Positions 29,441-39,681 of a DNA stretch of 64,000 nt are shown here, piece by piece. The DNA is from Terriglobia bacterium (GTDB lineage: Bacteria > Acidobacteriota > Terriglobia > Terriglobales > Acidobacteriaceae): contig JAIQFF010000003.1 in NCBI GenBank assembly GCA_020073395.1, positions 29,172 through 93,171 on the forward strand, in the 5' to 3' direction. Numbering within the stretch: the first letter of the stretch is position 1; each line of letters starts with the position of its first letter. The notes under the pieces were generated by a model, which was not told the origin of the DNA, searched no databases, and saw only the letters and a list, made by a program, of their open reading frames with translations. The position numbers were made by a program, and so were the translations under genes.

Positions 29441-29565
29441 CGTAGGGGCGGGCGCCCTCACCCGCCCAGCGGAGCGACGCTCCGCGGTTCCGTCGTTTTT
29501 GCTCGGGTTTCAAAACCGTCGGTGAACTTCGCTCACCCACCCGGACGAGGGCGTCCGGGCCTACG
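29441..29565. repeat. REP-like element (family B) CGTAGGGGCGGG...CCTACG
   Basis: Terminal inverted repeat CGTAGG/CCTACG with internal hairpins (AGCGGAGCGACGCTCCGC); related to 34904-35026. Confidence 0.75.
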
Positions 29566-29579
29566 TTGGGGCGGCGGCC

Positions 29580-30791
29580 CTACTTGTTTTTGGGCGCCAT
29601 GTAGGTCCGTGTGATGCGATCGTGCCAGCAGAGGCGGTCTTCGTCGAGGAAGCACCAGGCGTAGCCGAGGCCCAACGACAGTCCTGATAGGACGGACGTC
29701 AGCACGCGCCAGCGGCGGACCCGCAGCGGGACCGGACCACCGTCGAAACGGTGCAACTCGAGCCTGGCCAGCTTCAAGCCGGGCGTGGCGCCGCTGTAAA
29801 CCAGCAGCAGATATTGATAGGCGGACCAGAACAGGGCGATGAGGAGAACCCCGCTTCCAGCTATCTTTGTCAGGGGCGGCAGCTCAGCGGTGATACGAAC
29901 AAAAATGTACGCGAAAGCAGCGAAGGCGGACATCACCAGGGTGGCATCGATGGCGGAAGCTGCGATGCGTCGTGCCATGGGCGCCGCCTGCAACGGAATC
30001 TCGAATCCAGGCCGCCTCTCGTTCGCGGGCTCTTCCACTGGCTCAATCAGAAAACCACCGAGGGCTGGTGGGGGAGGCACCAGTTCGGGCGCCTCCATGA
30101 TTCTGGGACGCTCCAGCACCGGTTCGGCTAGTTCGTCATGCGCCCGCGGCGCCGGATTGTAGCTGGCAAATTCAATGACCTTGGCCGTCGTCTCCGTAAT
30201 GGCGGGCATGATCCGCGGATAGTTCGCCGGCTCAGCCAGGGTGATGCGGGGAGCGGCGGCTGATGGCAGGTAGTCCACGGTCTGGCGCACCACGGGGGCA
30301 GCAGGCGGCTGCAGCAACTCGGCAGTAGCGTCGGAACTCGGCTCCGTCTCGAACTTCAATTGCAGCGAAGGATAGCGTGGCTCCCGCGTACGCCGGCGTG
30401 CCCGATAGTGACTCAATCGTGCTGCCACCTCGCGCCGCCAGGCATCGGGATCTTGCGCCTGCTCCGGTTCGGCCTGCGCCGCAGCCGGCATAGCGGTCTC
30501 CGGGGCTTCCCCACAGGTTTCTACCGCTGGAAGGGATTTCTCGGGCTCTTTCCCGTTCGCGGTCTTGGGCGGTTCATCTTCCACCACAAACCTGGGTCGA
30601 GTGCGGGAAGCAGTTGTCTCCAGGCTGGCAGCAAATTGCTGCTCGCTGGCATCGTACGCTTCAGGATCAATCAGAATCTCTGAAAGGTTTTCGCTTGCGT
30701 CCGCCGGAACATCGGGTTCGAATCTTGGCTTCATGAAGGAACGATCGGGTCCCGGTGAAACTCCAGCGGCAAAACGACTGCTATGCGGCAA
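29580..30791 (-). CDS. RDD-family membrane protein
   Basis: APMARRIAASAIDATLVMSAFAAFAYIFVRI...GATPGLKLARLELHRFDG. Confidence 0.85.
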   Translation of the reverse strand: MPHSSRFAAGVSPGPDRSFMKPRFEPDVPADASENLSEILIDPEAYDASEQQFAASLETTASRTRPRFVVEDEPPKTANGKEPEKSLPAVETCGEAPETAMPAAAQAEPEQAQDPDAWRREVAARLSHYRARRRTREPRYPSLQLKFETEPSSDATAELLQPPAAPVVRQTVDYLPSAAAPRITLAEPANYPRIMPAITETTAKVIEFASYNPAPRAHDELAEPVLERPRIMEAPELVPPPPALGGFLIEPVEEPANERRPGFEIPLQAAPMARRIAASAIDATLVMSAFAAFAYIFVRITAELPPLTKIAGSGVLLIALFWSAYQYLLLVYSGATPGLKLARLELHRFDGGPVPLRVRRWRVLTSVLSGLSLGLGYAWCFLDEDRLCWHDRITRTYMAPKNK

Positions 30792-30959
30792 GAGATGAAC
30801 TGGTCCCGCAAGAAGAATGCCACAGCTCCAACAACAATTGCGCAGATGCCTGGGACTTTGCCCTGAACTCTGTCCTGAACTTTGCTACCGGGCTGGGGCC
30901 GTGCTAACGTCACCATACCCCAGCGTGGACCTCGTCACCAGGGGTTTCGTCCGCTTGCG

Positions 30960-33410
30960 ATGACATCCCGCACTCGATTCCTTATCACGGCGGCGTTTGT
31001 TTGTCATCTGCTACTCGCTCCGCCCGTAGTTACCAGCCAGTTGCTTTCTGCAGCCGAAACGCAGGGCGCGCCATCCTCGCCGCCTTCTGCGCCCTCCATA
31101 GTGCGAGAGCAGGACGTCACCATCCGGGCCCTGCAGCAGGAAAAAGATGGCGCCGTGTTCAAACTGCGTGGGCAGGCGGAAATCCACTATGGCACGTACA
31201 TTCTGTATGCCGATTCGGTTGATTACAATTCCGACACCGGAGAAGCGATCGCGGATGGTCACGTGGTGCTCGACGGCGGACCCAACGACGAGCACGTTGA
31301 GGCCACTCACGCCACATACAACGTCCGGGCTGAATCCGGGCACTTTGAACATGTAGTGGGAACGACCGGCATGCGGTTGCGAGGGAAGCGGCTGACTTTG
31401 ACGACCACCAATCCCTTTGCCTTTTCCGGTGGAGTGGTGGAGAAGACTGGCCCTGACCACTATGTGGTGTACGACGGCACCATAACCACCTGCGAGCTGC
31501 CCCGTCCCAAGTGGGAGTTCAACGCGCACAAGATTGTCGTGGAAGTTGGCGGCAACGCCACCATCTATCACAGTACTTTCCGCATTGAGGGCGTCCCGGT
31601 CTTTTATTTTCCCTTCGCCACCCACCCGGTGGAGCGGGAGCCCAGGCAGACCGGGTTTCTCATCCCTAACATCGGGAGGTCTTCGATCAAGGGGACAATC
31701 TTTGGAGATTCGATCTTCTGGACCATCAATCGCAGCATGGACCTCACCGCCGGGGCCGAATATTTCACCCGGCGCGGGTGGGCGCCGCAGATTGAGTTTC
31801 GAGCACGGCCGAGTGAAAAGTCGTATGTGTACCTGAACTATTTCGGGGTTTTCGACCGGGGCATCGGAAGCCCACCGGTGGACCAGGGGGGGCACGAGGT
31901 GCGCCTAAGCGCGGAAGATACTTTTGGGCATAACTTCCGCGGCGTCGCCAGCATCGATTACCTGAGTTCCTTCGTTTTTCGCCTTGCCTTTAACGACGTC
32001 TTCAGTCAGGCGGTGAACTCGGAGGTGAAGTCGGAAGCTTTTCTCTCCAACGCCACGCGCGGCTTTTTCTACAACGGGTCCACCCAGCGCTATCAGAACT
32101 TTGAAAGCACGACGCCGGGCGATGTCATCACCATTCTGCATGCTCCCAGCTTCGAGTCTTCCAGCGTGGAACACGCCATCTGGCGCTCGCCGTTTTACTG
32201 GTCGTATGACGTTGCTGCTGAAGGACTGTCCCGCAGCGAACCTTCATTTCGAACTGCGCCGCTGGTCGGACGCTTCGACCTCCACCCGACGCTCTCTCTG
32301 CCGCTGTTGCTACACGGCTGGTCGGTGCGTCCGGAGCTGTCTCTGCGCGAAACCTTTTACACCCAGCAACTCGTTCCCAGCAGCGGCGGCGTAGGGGTGG
32401 GTGCGGCGCGGAGCGACGTGATCAATCGCAGGGCGGTCGAGGGATCGGTGGAATTTCGCCCGCCTGCTCTCGAACGGGTTTACGACCGCGAATTCTGGGG
32501 ACGCAAATGGAAGCACGTGATCGAGCCGCGCGCCACTTACCGCTACGTTACAGGAGTCGATAATTTTTCGCGAATCTTGCGCTTTGACGAGCGTGACATC
32601 CTGAGCAACACCAGTGAAGTCGAATATGCAGTGGTCAACCGGCTCTACGCCAAGCGTACTTCGGAGAAACCAGAGGACTGCGACGCCACCGGCATGGCAG
32701 CTCTTGTTATCGGTCATCCGGCGGCGGAGAGTCCCGTTCCGTGGGAGCGACAACTGGATCGCGGTGGAATTCCGTGTCAGGCTGATCCCCGGGTGCGAGA
32801 AGTCGTCACCTGGGAACTGGGCCAGAAATATTTTCTTGATCCCACCTTCGGAGGGGCCCTGGTGCCGGGGCAGAGAAATGTGTTCACGACAACCGCGGAC
32901 TTTACCGGTATCGCTTTCCTCGCTGAGGCCCGGCGGCTCTCACCCCTGATCTCGCGCCTCAAATTCCAGGCCACCAGCCGGACCGAAGCGGAATGGGACA
33001 TCGACTACGATTTCAAGCAAAGCCGGATCAATGCCAGCACCGCATTCGTGAACTATCGTTTCGGTCTGTATACCATTGGCGGTGGCGACGCCTATCTGCT
33101 GGCGCCCAGCGATACCCCCACCCCGGCCGCACAACAGGCTTTCAACCAGTTCCGGATTCTGTTTGGCTATGGACAACCCAACAAGCGGGGATTCAGTGGA
33201 GCGACCAACCTGGGCTTCGACGCCAATCTGGGCTTTCTGCAGTATGCCGCGGTTCAGGCCGCCTACAACTGGGACTGCTGCGGCTTGAGCGTCGAGTATC
33301 GCCGCTTTGCCCTGGGGTCAGTCCGCAACGAAAACCAGTTCCGCTTCAATTTCGCGCTGGCCAATATCGGTTCTTTCGGAAATCTACGCCGCCAGGAAAA
33401 ACTGTTCTGA
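30960..33410 (+). CDS. lptD: LPS-assembly protein LptD (OstA)
   Basis: FKLRGQAEIHYGTYILYADSVDYNSDTGEAIADGHVVLDGGPNDEHVEATHATYNVRAESGHF; VPVFYFPFATHPVEREPRQTGFLIPNIGRSSIKG; long beta-barrel. Confidence 0.93.
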   Translation: MTSRTRFLITAAFVCHLLLAPPVVTSQLLSAAETQGAPSSPPSAPSIVREQDVTIRALQQEKDGAVFKLRGQAEIHYGTYILYADSVDYNSDTGEAIADGHVVLDGGPNDEHVEATHATYNVRAESGHFEHVVGTTGMRLRGKRLTLTTTNPFAFSGGVVEKTGPDHYVVYDGTITTCELPRPKWEFNAHKIVVEVGGNATIYHSTFRIEGVPVFYFPFATHPVEREPRQTGFLIPNIGRSSIKGTIFGDSIFWTINRSMDLTAGAEYFTRRGWAPQIEFRARPSEKSYVYLNYFGVFDRGIGSPPVDQGGHEVRLSAEDTFGHNFRGVASIDYLSSFVFRLAFNDVFSQAVNSEVKSEAFLSNATRGFFYNGSTQRYQNFESTTPGDVITILHAPSFESSSVEHAIWRSPFYWSYDVAAEGLSRSEPSFRTAPLVGRFDLHPTLSLPLLLHGWSVRPELSLRETFYTQQLVPSSGGVGVGAARSDVINRRAVEGSVEFRPPALERVYDREFWGRKWKHVIEPRATYRYVTGVDNFSRILRFDERDILSNTSEVEYAVVNRLYAKRTSEKPEDCDATGMAALVIGHPAAESPVPWERQLDRGGIPCQADPRVREVVTWELGQKYFLDPTFGGALVPGQRNVFTTTADFTGIAFLAEARRLSPLISRLKFQATSRTEAEWDIDYDFKQSRINASTAFVNYRFGLYTIGGGDAYLLAPSDTPTPAAQQAFNQFRILFGYGQPNKRGFSGATNLGFDANLGFLQYAAVQAAYNWDCCGLSVEYRRFALGSVRNENQFRFNFALANIGSFGNLRRQEKLF

Positions 33411-33416
33411 ACTGAT

Positions 33417-33466
33417 GGAGGACGGGCGTCTCGCCCGTCCAGCCGGGCGGGACGCCCGGCCTCCAC
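33417..33466. repeat. REP-like GC palindrome
   Basis: ggaggacgggcgtctcgcccgtcc agccgggcgggacgcccggcctcc; two hairpins. Confidence 0.65.
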
Positions 33467-33470
33467 TTTC

Positions 33471-34790
33471 CTACGGCACGGTCACGGTGACGTTTGCCGT
33501 GGTGCGTCCGTACTGGTTGGTGGCGTAAAGCTTGTAAGTGGTGGTCTGGCCGGGCTGGACGGTCACGCTGGTGCCGCGCACAGCTCCGACTTGCGGCGAG
33601 ACGATGACGTAAGCGGCATTGCCGACATCCCACGACAAGGTCACGTTGCCGCCCGCACTCACACTGGTGGGCGTTGCCGTGAAGCTGTTAATGCCCGGTG
33701 CTGCGCCCTGCGGCACGCTCGAAGCAGTGTAAACCGTATCCATCTTAATTACTTCGAACGCCGAGGCTGGTACCTGCCCGAGATCGTGCAGGTCGTCGTT
33801 GTTCCAGCGACTGTCGGGCACGCCGCTGATGTACATGGAGCTGCCGTTGTCGGCCATGATCAGGCCATACTTCTTCATGGCGGACAGGATGACCTGTACT
33901 TGAGGAGAAAATCCGGAGATGTTGTAGTTGGCTTTCAGGCGCATCCGCATGCCCATGGGTGGAGCATTCGCGCTGGTGGAGTTCGCCGCCCAGTGGGTCG
34001 CGGGCAGTACCACTGCGGCCCGGCTGTCCTGCAGGGTGACCCGAATCGCGTGCGGAATCTGTCCGGCGGCTACTTCGTCGTAACGCACCAGCCCGGGAAA
34101 AATTGGCAGGCCCGCGGCATCAGCCGAAGTCCAGGTCCAGGGACGCTGCGTGTTGCCGTCACTCAGCAGGTCCCAGACCGCTGCCGACGCCGCACTCCAA
34201 CTTCCGTTGCCGTTGGGAACGGCGCTGAACAGTTCGTAGAGAAAACAATTGCTGTTATCGAGCACCAGTACGTGGTGATCGCCGCTGCCCGGATTCGGAT
34301 CGCCTTCGATCGGCGCATTTCCCGGCACTGGCATCGGCCCTGGATCACTCTCGGAGCCATAGGCGGTGAAACTGACGCCAACCGGCGCCTGGGTCCCGCT
34401 CACCACCGAATACGGGATGCCGATATTCGAGCCCTGGTATTGTCCCGATCCAAAATCGGCATGCATTCCGACGCTCGACCCGATGAAATTGATGATGGCA
34501 TCCGAGTTCGGATCGACCGTGGCCCCGGAAACATCCTTGTTCCAGAGGCTGTCGCTGCTAAAGGGACGGAACCCGTTGAGGCTGGCGCCCTGTCCCGCGC
34601 TCATGGCGCTGCAAGCGCTCTGATTGTTGCCCCCACCGCCGGAGCCACTACCGCCCCCTGAGCCACTACCCCCGCCTGAACCTCCTGAGCCGATGGTCGA
34701 ACCGCTTAGGCCCCCACCACAATTGGCACAGGCAAGAGCCAAGGCCAGCGCGCCGGTGGCGGCCAGCAACTTTCTCCAGGAACATTTCAT
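33471..34790 (-). CDS. secreted hypothetical protein with Gly/Ser linker and C-terminal Ig-like domain
   Basis: Signal peptide, GSGGSGGGSGSGGGSGSGGGG linker, C-term FTATPTSVSAGGNVTLSWDVGNAAYVIVSPQVGAVRGTSVTVQPGQTTTYKLYATNQYG. Confidence 0.75.
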   Translation of the reverse strand: MKCSWRKLLAATGALALALACANCGGGLSGSTIGSGGSGGGSGSGGGSGSGGGGNNQSACSAMSAGQGASLNGFRPFSSDSLWNKDVSGATVDPNSDAIINFIGSSVGMHADFGSGQYQGSNIGIPYSVVSGTQAPVGVSFTAYGSESDPGPMPVPGNAPIEGDPNPGSGDHHVLVLDNSNCFLYELFSAVPNGNGSWSAASAAVWDLLSDGNTQRPWTWTSADAAGLPIFPGLVRYDEVAAGQIPHAIRVTLQDSRAAVVLPATHWAANSTSANAPPMGMRMRLKANYNISGFSPQVQVILSAMKKYGLIMADNGSSMYISGVPDSRWNNDDLHDLGQVPASAFEVIKMDTVYTASSVPQGAAPGINSFTATPTSVSAGGNVTLSWDVGNAAYVIVSPQVGAVRGTSVTVQPGQTTTYKLYATNQYGRTTANVTVTVP

Positions 34791-34903
34791 TCGTCTATTG
34801 TCACAGGAAATGGGCGCTAAACCACGTGATGTCAGGTCATGTCCCGTGGAAAATCGGGACATGTACTCTCAGCATCTGGCCAGGCATGGCAGGGGCCAGC
34901 GCA

Positions 34904-35026
34904 AACCACGTAGGGGCGGGTGCTCCCACCCGCCCGGCCGGGCGAAGCCCGGCTGGTCTTATCTGAACGGGGCCCCAGGCGAGCTTCGCTCGCCCGCCCG
35001 GACGAAGGCGTCCGGCCTACGTGGTT
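34904..35026. repeat. REP-like element (family B) with perfect terminal inverted repeat
   Basis: AACCACGTAGG ... CCTACGTGGTT (11/11 bp) plus internal hairpins. Confidence 0.85.
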
Positions 35027-36413
35027 ACAGCTTGTTCAATCCGTCCAACGCGGCGACCTTGTACGCTTCCGCCAGCGTGGGATAGTTAAACACGGCATCG
35101 CGAAAATACTCGATGCTGGCACCCAGCGTAAGTACAACCTGGCCTATGTGCACGATCTCCGCCGCCCGGTCGCCGATCACGTGGACTCCTAACAGTTTGA
35201 GCGAAGTGGGATCGAAGATCAGTTTCAGCAGCCCCTGGTCGTCACCCAGCATCTGTCCCTTGGCCAATTCAGCGTAGCGTGCCAGTCCTACTTCGTACGG
35301 GATCTTGTCTTGCGTCAGCTGCTCCTCGGTAAGTCCGACCATGGAAATCTCGGGGATGGTGTATATGCCGTAGGGAATCAAATTAGGAGGCATTTTGCCC
35401 GGCGTTCCGAACATGTGACAACTGGCCAGGCGTCCCTGCTCCATGGAAGTGCTGGCCAGGGCGGGAAATCCGATGACGTCGCCGGCGGCATAAATGTGAG
35501 GCACAGTGGTTTGAAAATGCTCGTTGACCTTCAACTTGCCTCGCCCGTCCGCCGCAATGCCTGCCGCCTCGAGATTGAGCAGATCGCTGTTGGCCTGCCG
35601 CCCGATGGTGTAAAGCAGCCCTTGGCCGTGCACGTTTTTTCCGCTTTCGAGCTTGGCAAACACCCGGTCCCGGGCTTCATCGAATCCGACCGAAACCACT
35701 TTTTCTCCCAGCCGGAAGACCGTGCCCAGCTGCCGCAGCTGGAAGCAGAGGCTCTCCACGATTTCCCGGTCAACGAAATCCAGCAGGATGGGACGCTGGT
35801 CGAGCAGCGTAACTTTCACCCCCAGCGCGGCAAACATGGATGCGTATTCCAGCCCGATGATTCCCGCGCCCACGATGACCAGGTCGCGCGGCACTTCTTC
35901 CAGAGTATGAACCTGATCGGAATCAAAGATTCGCTTGCCATCGATGGGAATGTCCGCACTGTGCGCCGGGCGCGTGCCGCAGGCAATCAGGACGTAATGG
36001 CCGCGAACCAGTTGGGAGCCGTCGTCGGCCTTGACTTCAATCGTGTTGGGATCGATGAAGTGCGCATTGCCTTCGAAAGTTGTGACGTAATTGCGGCGAA
36101 GCTGGGCCTTGATCACCTCGACCTCACGCAGCATGACGGATTGCGCGCGAAAGGTTAGGTCCGCCATCGCAATGCGGTCCTTGAGCACGTAGCCGCGGCC
36201 ATAGAATGTGCGCTGGCGAAAGCCGCTCAGGTAGAGAACAGCTTCCCGCAAGGTCTTGCTGGGGATGGTCCCGGTGTGAACACAAACGCCGCCAATGGTC
36301 TTCTTGCGGTCAATGATGGCGACCTTCTTGCGCATCTTGGCCGCGCAGATGGCCCCCTTCTGCCCCGCCGGCCCGCTCCCAATCACCACTAGGTCGTATT
36401 CGTTGGCTTCCAT
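35025..36413 (-). CDS. sthA: soluble (Si-specific) NAD(P) transhydrogenase
   Basis: YDLVVIGSGPAGQKGAICAAKMRKKVAIID; GVCVHTGTIPSKTLREAVLYLSGF; YAAGDVIGFPALASTSMEQGR; lacks the CxxxxC redox pair (GVCVHTGT). Confidence 0.92.
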   Translation of the reverse strand: MEANEYDLVVIGSGPAGQKGAICAAKMRKKVAIIDRKKTIGGVCVHTGTIPSKTLREAVLYLSGFRQRTFYGRGYVLKDRIAMADLTFRAQSVMLREVEVIKAQLRRNYVTTFEGNAHFIDPNTIEVKADDGSQLVRGHYVLIACGTRPAHSADIPIDGKRIFDSDQVHTLEEVPRDLVIVGAGIIGLEYASMFAALGVKVTLLDQRPILLDFVDREIVESLCFQLRQLGTVFRLGEKVVSVGFDEARDRVFAKLESGKNVHGQGLLYTIGRQANSDLLNLEAAGIAADGRGKLKVNEHFQTTVPHIYAAGDVIGFPALASTSMEQGRLASCHMFGTPGKMPPNLIPYGIYTIPEISMVGLTEEQLTQDKIPYEVGLARYAELAKGQMLGDDQGLLKLIFDPTSLKLLGVHVIGDRAAEIVHIGQVVLTLGASIEYFRDAVFNYPTLAEAYKVAALDGLNKL

Positions 36414-36585
36414 GATGTGTCCCGAGCCAGAATTCGTAACCGAGAAACTAACATTACTTCCCGGCTAAAAAAAGGGGGGTGCGGGTCTGTAACCATCTAT
36501 TAATAATCCGGCTGGTGATACCAGGGTATAGGAGGGACCGGCTCTTCAGTCACGCTCAATGGACCTGCTTACAGTCGCACAGATT

Positions 36586-37080
36586 CTAAGGCACGAAGGC
36601 ACAGGTGTGGAATTTGTTTGAATACTCCGGCTGAATTTCGTAACTTTTGGCGTTGAGCGTGACCGGGTTGTACTGGAAGAATGGTTCTTCGCATATATCA
36701 CCGATTTCTTCGCCAAACTCAACCAGTGAATTTAGGGCGAGCCATCCGAAGTTTCCGTTGAGCAGATCGGCAAAGGTGGCCGGCGGATCCGGGTCGGTGA
36801 TGGTTTCGAAAGTCTGTGGGAAAGAACATTGGCGGTCGAATCGACGAGCGCACATTTAGGGCTGGGGGTGGAGACTGAGCATCCATCGACGTTTTGATAG
36901 GGCTCGACGCTGAGCAGCACATGCCCGCGTAATTCAGGCAGGCAAAGGCAAGAGGAAGGCGCAGCGGCCCCGCACTCCATGCGGAGGTGTTCGACGCACC
37001 AGCCCTGCAGCTGCCCTCCAAGTGGTGCAGTTTGAAATCCACAGGGCTGGCAATGCGCTCCAACCTGTGGGAAACTGTCG
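36586..37080 (-). pseudogene. frameshifted secreted protein remnant (HE..EAITDPDP-type)
   Basis: Frame 1 ...CLPELRGHVLLSVEPYQNVDGCSVSTPSPKCALVDSTANVLSH continues in frame 2 as TFETITDPDPPATFADLLNGNFGWLALNSLVEFGEEIGDICEE...YEIQPEYSNKFHTCAFVP; 5' limit uncertain. Confidence 0.6.
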
Positions 37081-37082
37081 GC

Positions 37083-37253
37083 ATGGCAGAAAAACGAACC
37101 AAAGCGGATAAACGGCAGCGCCAAGCCGACAAATTGGAAAAGAAGGCGCGTCACCCACATGCGCAGGGTACGAAAAAGAAGCCCCGCGAGGACTTCAGCC
37201 AAGCCGCTACCCGGATCGTGAAGCAGGCGCCGAAAGCCGAAACAGCCTGGTGA
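37083..37253 (+). CDS. small basic hypothetical protein
   Basis: MAEKRTKADKRQRQADKLEKKARHPHAQGTKKKPREDFSQAATRIVKQAPKAETAW. Confidence 0.45.
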   Translation: MAEKRTKADKRQRQADKLEKKARHPHAQGTKKKPREDFSQAATRIVKQAPKAETAW

Positions 37254-37283
37254 CGGAGGGGGAACAGGTCTTTGCCTTGGCCC

Positions 37284-37514
37284 CTATTTTCTACGTTTGC
37301 GGGCCTTTTTTGTGAGTTGCCGCAGGGTGCGCTGCAATTCGCGGAGTGACTTGTCAAACTCAGCTTGCAGCTTGGCCGCCCCAGGGCTGGCTAGCCACTT
37401 TATATCTTCCTCTAATCTGCCTAAGGCGCTCTGAGCGGTAAGGGAAGACCATTTTATGTCTTTCTGTATTCTGCGTAAGATTTCCGGAGCAGTATGGAAA
37501 GATTTTGCAGGCAT
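37284..37514 (-). CDS. small hypothetical protein, Lys/Arg-rich C-terminus
   Basis: MPAKSFHTAPEILRRIQKDIKWSSLTAQSALGRLEEDIKWLASPGAAKLQAEFDKSLRELQRTLRQLTKKARKRRK; AAAGGAGG-type SD upstream. Confidence 0.55.
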   Translation of the reverse strand: MPAKSFHTAPEILRRIQKDIKWSSLTAQSALGRLEEDIKWLASPGAAKLQAEFDKSLRELQRTLRQLTKKARKRRK

Positions 37515-37622
37515 AGTCTTTACCTCCTTTCTATACACAGTATTCCCGGAGATCGTGTGAGCCGCAGTGACAGAGAGCACACATCCATATGATCAGCGGC
37601 GCAATGGTTTGTTCGCCAGCCG

Positions 37623-37770
37623 ATGCAGCCTAGTGACTGTGTCGTCAGCGATTGCCACGCTCTGTCTTCATGGCCTTCGCCTGCCCGAATTACGCGTTCC
37701 AACCAAAACCCTACACGCACCTCAATGATCGGTTTGCGCTTACAACGGGGTTGGAGCCGAGGCAAAGGAC
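37623..37770. repeat. dispersed repeat (copy 1)
   Basis: cagcctagtgact...cacgctctgt...attacgcgttcc; recurs at 46262-46390 and partly at 45335-45395. Confidence 0.6.
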
Positions 37771-38247
37771 ATGAAAAGGAGAAATGCCAGCACCAGGAGG
37801 ATCAGTACTCCGCTGCCCAAAATAATAATCTCGCTCAACACATCAGTATTCAGGGAAAATGCCATATTCAATTCCTAGTTACATACTATGAAACCAGGAA
37901 CGGTCCTGCAGTGATCCAAATCACCGGTAGGCGTGAACGTGGATGTACCGCTCACTTGCGCCAACGTAACGCTTAAACAGCGCGTTAGTGAAAATCTCGA
38001 CTCCGTGGTTCGCTAAGCGTGGGGATTGAGTCGCTCGCCAAATGGCGGAGGTCCGTGAAGGTGAATCGCTGACCAAGGCGGAAGCTCCGAAACGATTGCG
38101 GAAGCTGTCAGTCTTGCAAAGACTGTTTCGTCTTCCTGCAGATTACGCGATGAGCTCGAGGGCACGTACAGGGACAAGAATATGCAATACAGAAAAAACG
38201 CTTAGATCGCTCGGTTTTGCCAAAAGTAACTGGCTGACCACTCTTTA

Positions 38248-39396
38248 TCAAGCAGCGGCGTTTCGCGGTTTTTCCTCAGCCGGCATCTCGAGATCGGACA
38301 ACTGCAGTTTACGGTGCAAGAACACATATGCGCCCAGCACCGTCAGCATCAGCAAACCAAGAATCATCATCAAGAGCGCAAAACGGGCCATGTTGAGGAT
38401 TGGCCCAAAAGCCTCCCGCTCATCTTGGGTTGCCACCACAATCCATCCGAGATTCGGATACGATTGCTTCAGCCCGGTATCCGCGAACCCGATAAGATAT
38501 GTCGCCCCGTTCCGGAATGTGGCGTCTATGTATCCAGTCTCTCGACCCTGCAGCGTGCCGAGTGCATCCCGGATTGCGGCGTATTCCTCCGACTTTACTC
38601 TCATGGATGGGTTGACACCCGGAGAGTTGACAACCGCTCCGTCGTCTTTAATGAGAAAGACGCGGCCAGTGCGCGCGATCTGCTGCTGGTTCAGGTATGC
38701 GAATAAAGGTGCTACGTCAACGAGGGCCGTCACCGCACCGATGAACCGGCCCGAGCCTTCTTGCAGCACCGGAAAACCGATGGCGATGTAGTGGGAGCGG
38801 CTTTGCTCGTCATAGCGTAGATCTGAGATGTGGACCGAATTCTGACCCTGGGAATCAAGAGCTTGCCAATACTCGCGCTCGGTCTGGAAATAGTGCACTG
38901 GTTTGTCAGTGGCTGCCACGGTGGCACCCGCTTCATCTGCCACTGCGATCCTTAGGAGCCTCGGATTCAGCTCACGACATCGGCGAAGCCAGCGGGCCAA
39001 GTCAGAAGTCAGAATGCTCCTCACCAGCGGATCTGACTCCGGGCCAATCCATTTGCTGTCGATTCGCTCAGCCTTCGCTCGAATTTCAGACTCGCTCATG
39101 TGCTCGTATGAACGATTCGCCGCGGTGACGGCTTGAACAAGGCTGGGTTCATTCGCAATCAGACTGGCCTCTGTCACGCGCTGACCGATGAACTCGGAGG
39201 TCGTTGCCGCCGCCGAACGGGTGATGGTTCGAAAATACGCACCGTTCATCTGGTGAACCTGCTTGTCCGCTTGGAGGCCAAAATAGAAACCGAAGACTGT
39301 GACGGGAACCAGGATCACGATAAGCGCTGCCAACAATCGCTGAAGGGAAATCCGGAATTCCGGAGAATCGAGGGGCATAACATTCCTCCTCGTCAT
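38248..39396 (-). CDS. membrane-anchored Cache-domain sensor protein without output domain
   Basis: N- and C-terminal TM segments; YWQALDSQGQNSVHISDLRYDEQSRSHYIAIGFPVLQEGSGRFIGAVTALVDVAPLF; GRVFLIKDDGAVV. Confidence 0.75.
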   Translation of the reverse strand: MTRRNVMPLDSPEFRISLQRLLAALIVILVPVTVFGFYFGLQADKQVHQMNGAYFRTITRSAAATTSEFIGQRVTEASLIANEPSLVQAVTAANRSYEHMSESEIRAKAERIDSKWIGPESDPLVRSILTSDLARWLRRCRELNPRLLRIAVADEAGATVAATDKPVHYFQTEREYWQALDSQGQNSVHISDLRYDEQSRSHYIAIGFPVLQEGSGRFIGAVTALVDVAPLFAYLNQQQIARTGRVFLIKDDGAVVNSPGVNPSMRVKSEEYAAIRDALGTLQGRETGYIDATFRNGATYLIGFADTGLKQSYPNLGWIVVATQDEREAFGPILNMARFALLMMILGLLMLTVLGAYVFLHRKLQLSDLEMPAEEKPRNAAA

Positions 39397-39681
39397 GGCG
39401 GGAGAATAGAAACCGAACGAGAGAACACTAACACAGATATGAATCTCCGTCAGTGATGCGCCTCACAGAGCGTAGCCGTAGCCGCCTAGATAGCACCGTC
39501 GCGGGAACATCCGGGTACGGTCTACAACATTGCCGGAGCAGAGTAGGATCTCATATATAGAGACCAGGCCAAACCGCCCATGGGCGGACGCCGGAAGCGC
39601 TAATGTGCCCTGAACGTGCGTCGGGAGCGGCGTTTTTTCCCTCGACTACTGTAAACTAACTCTTGTAGAGGCAGGCTTTTA

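Noticed and set aside
28307-29614. 435-aa plus-strand ORF
   Set aside because: Antisense to gltX and running into a REP element.
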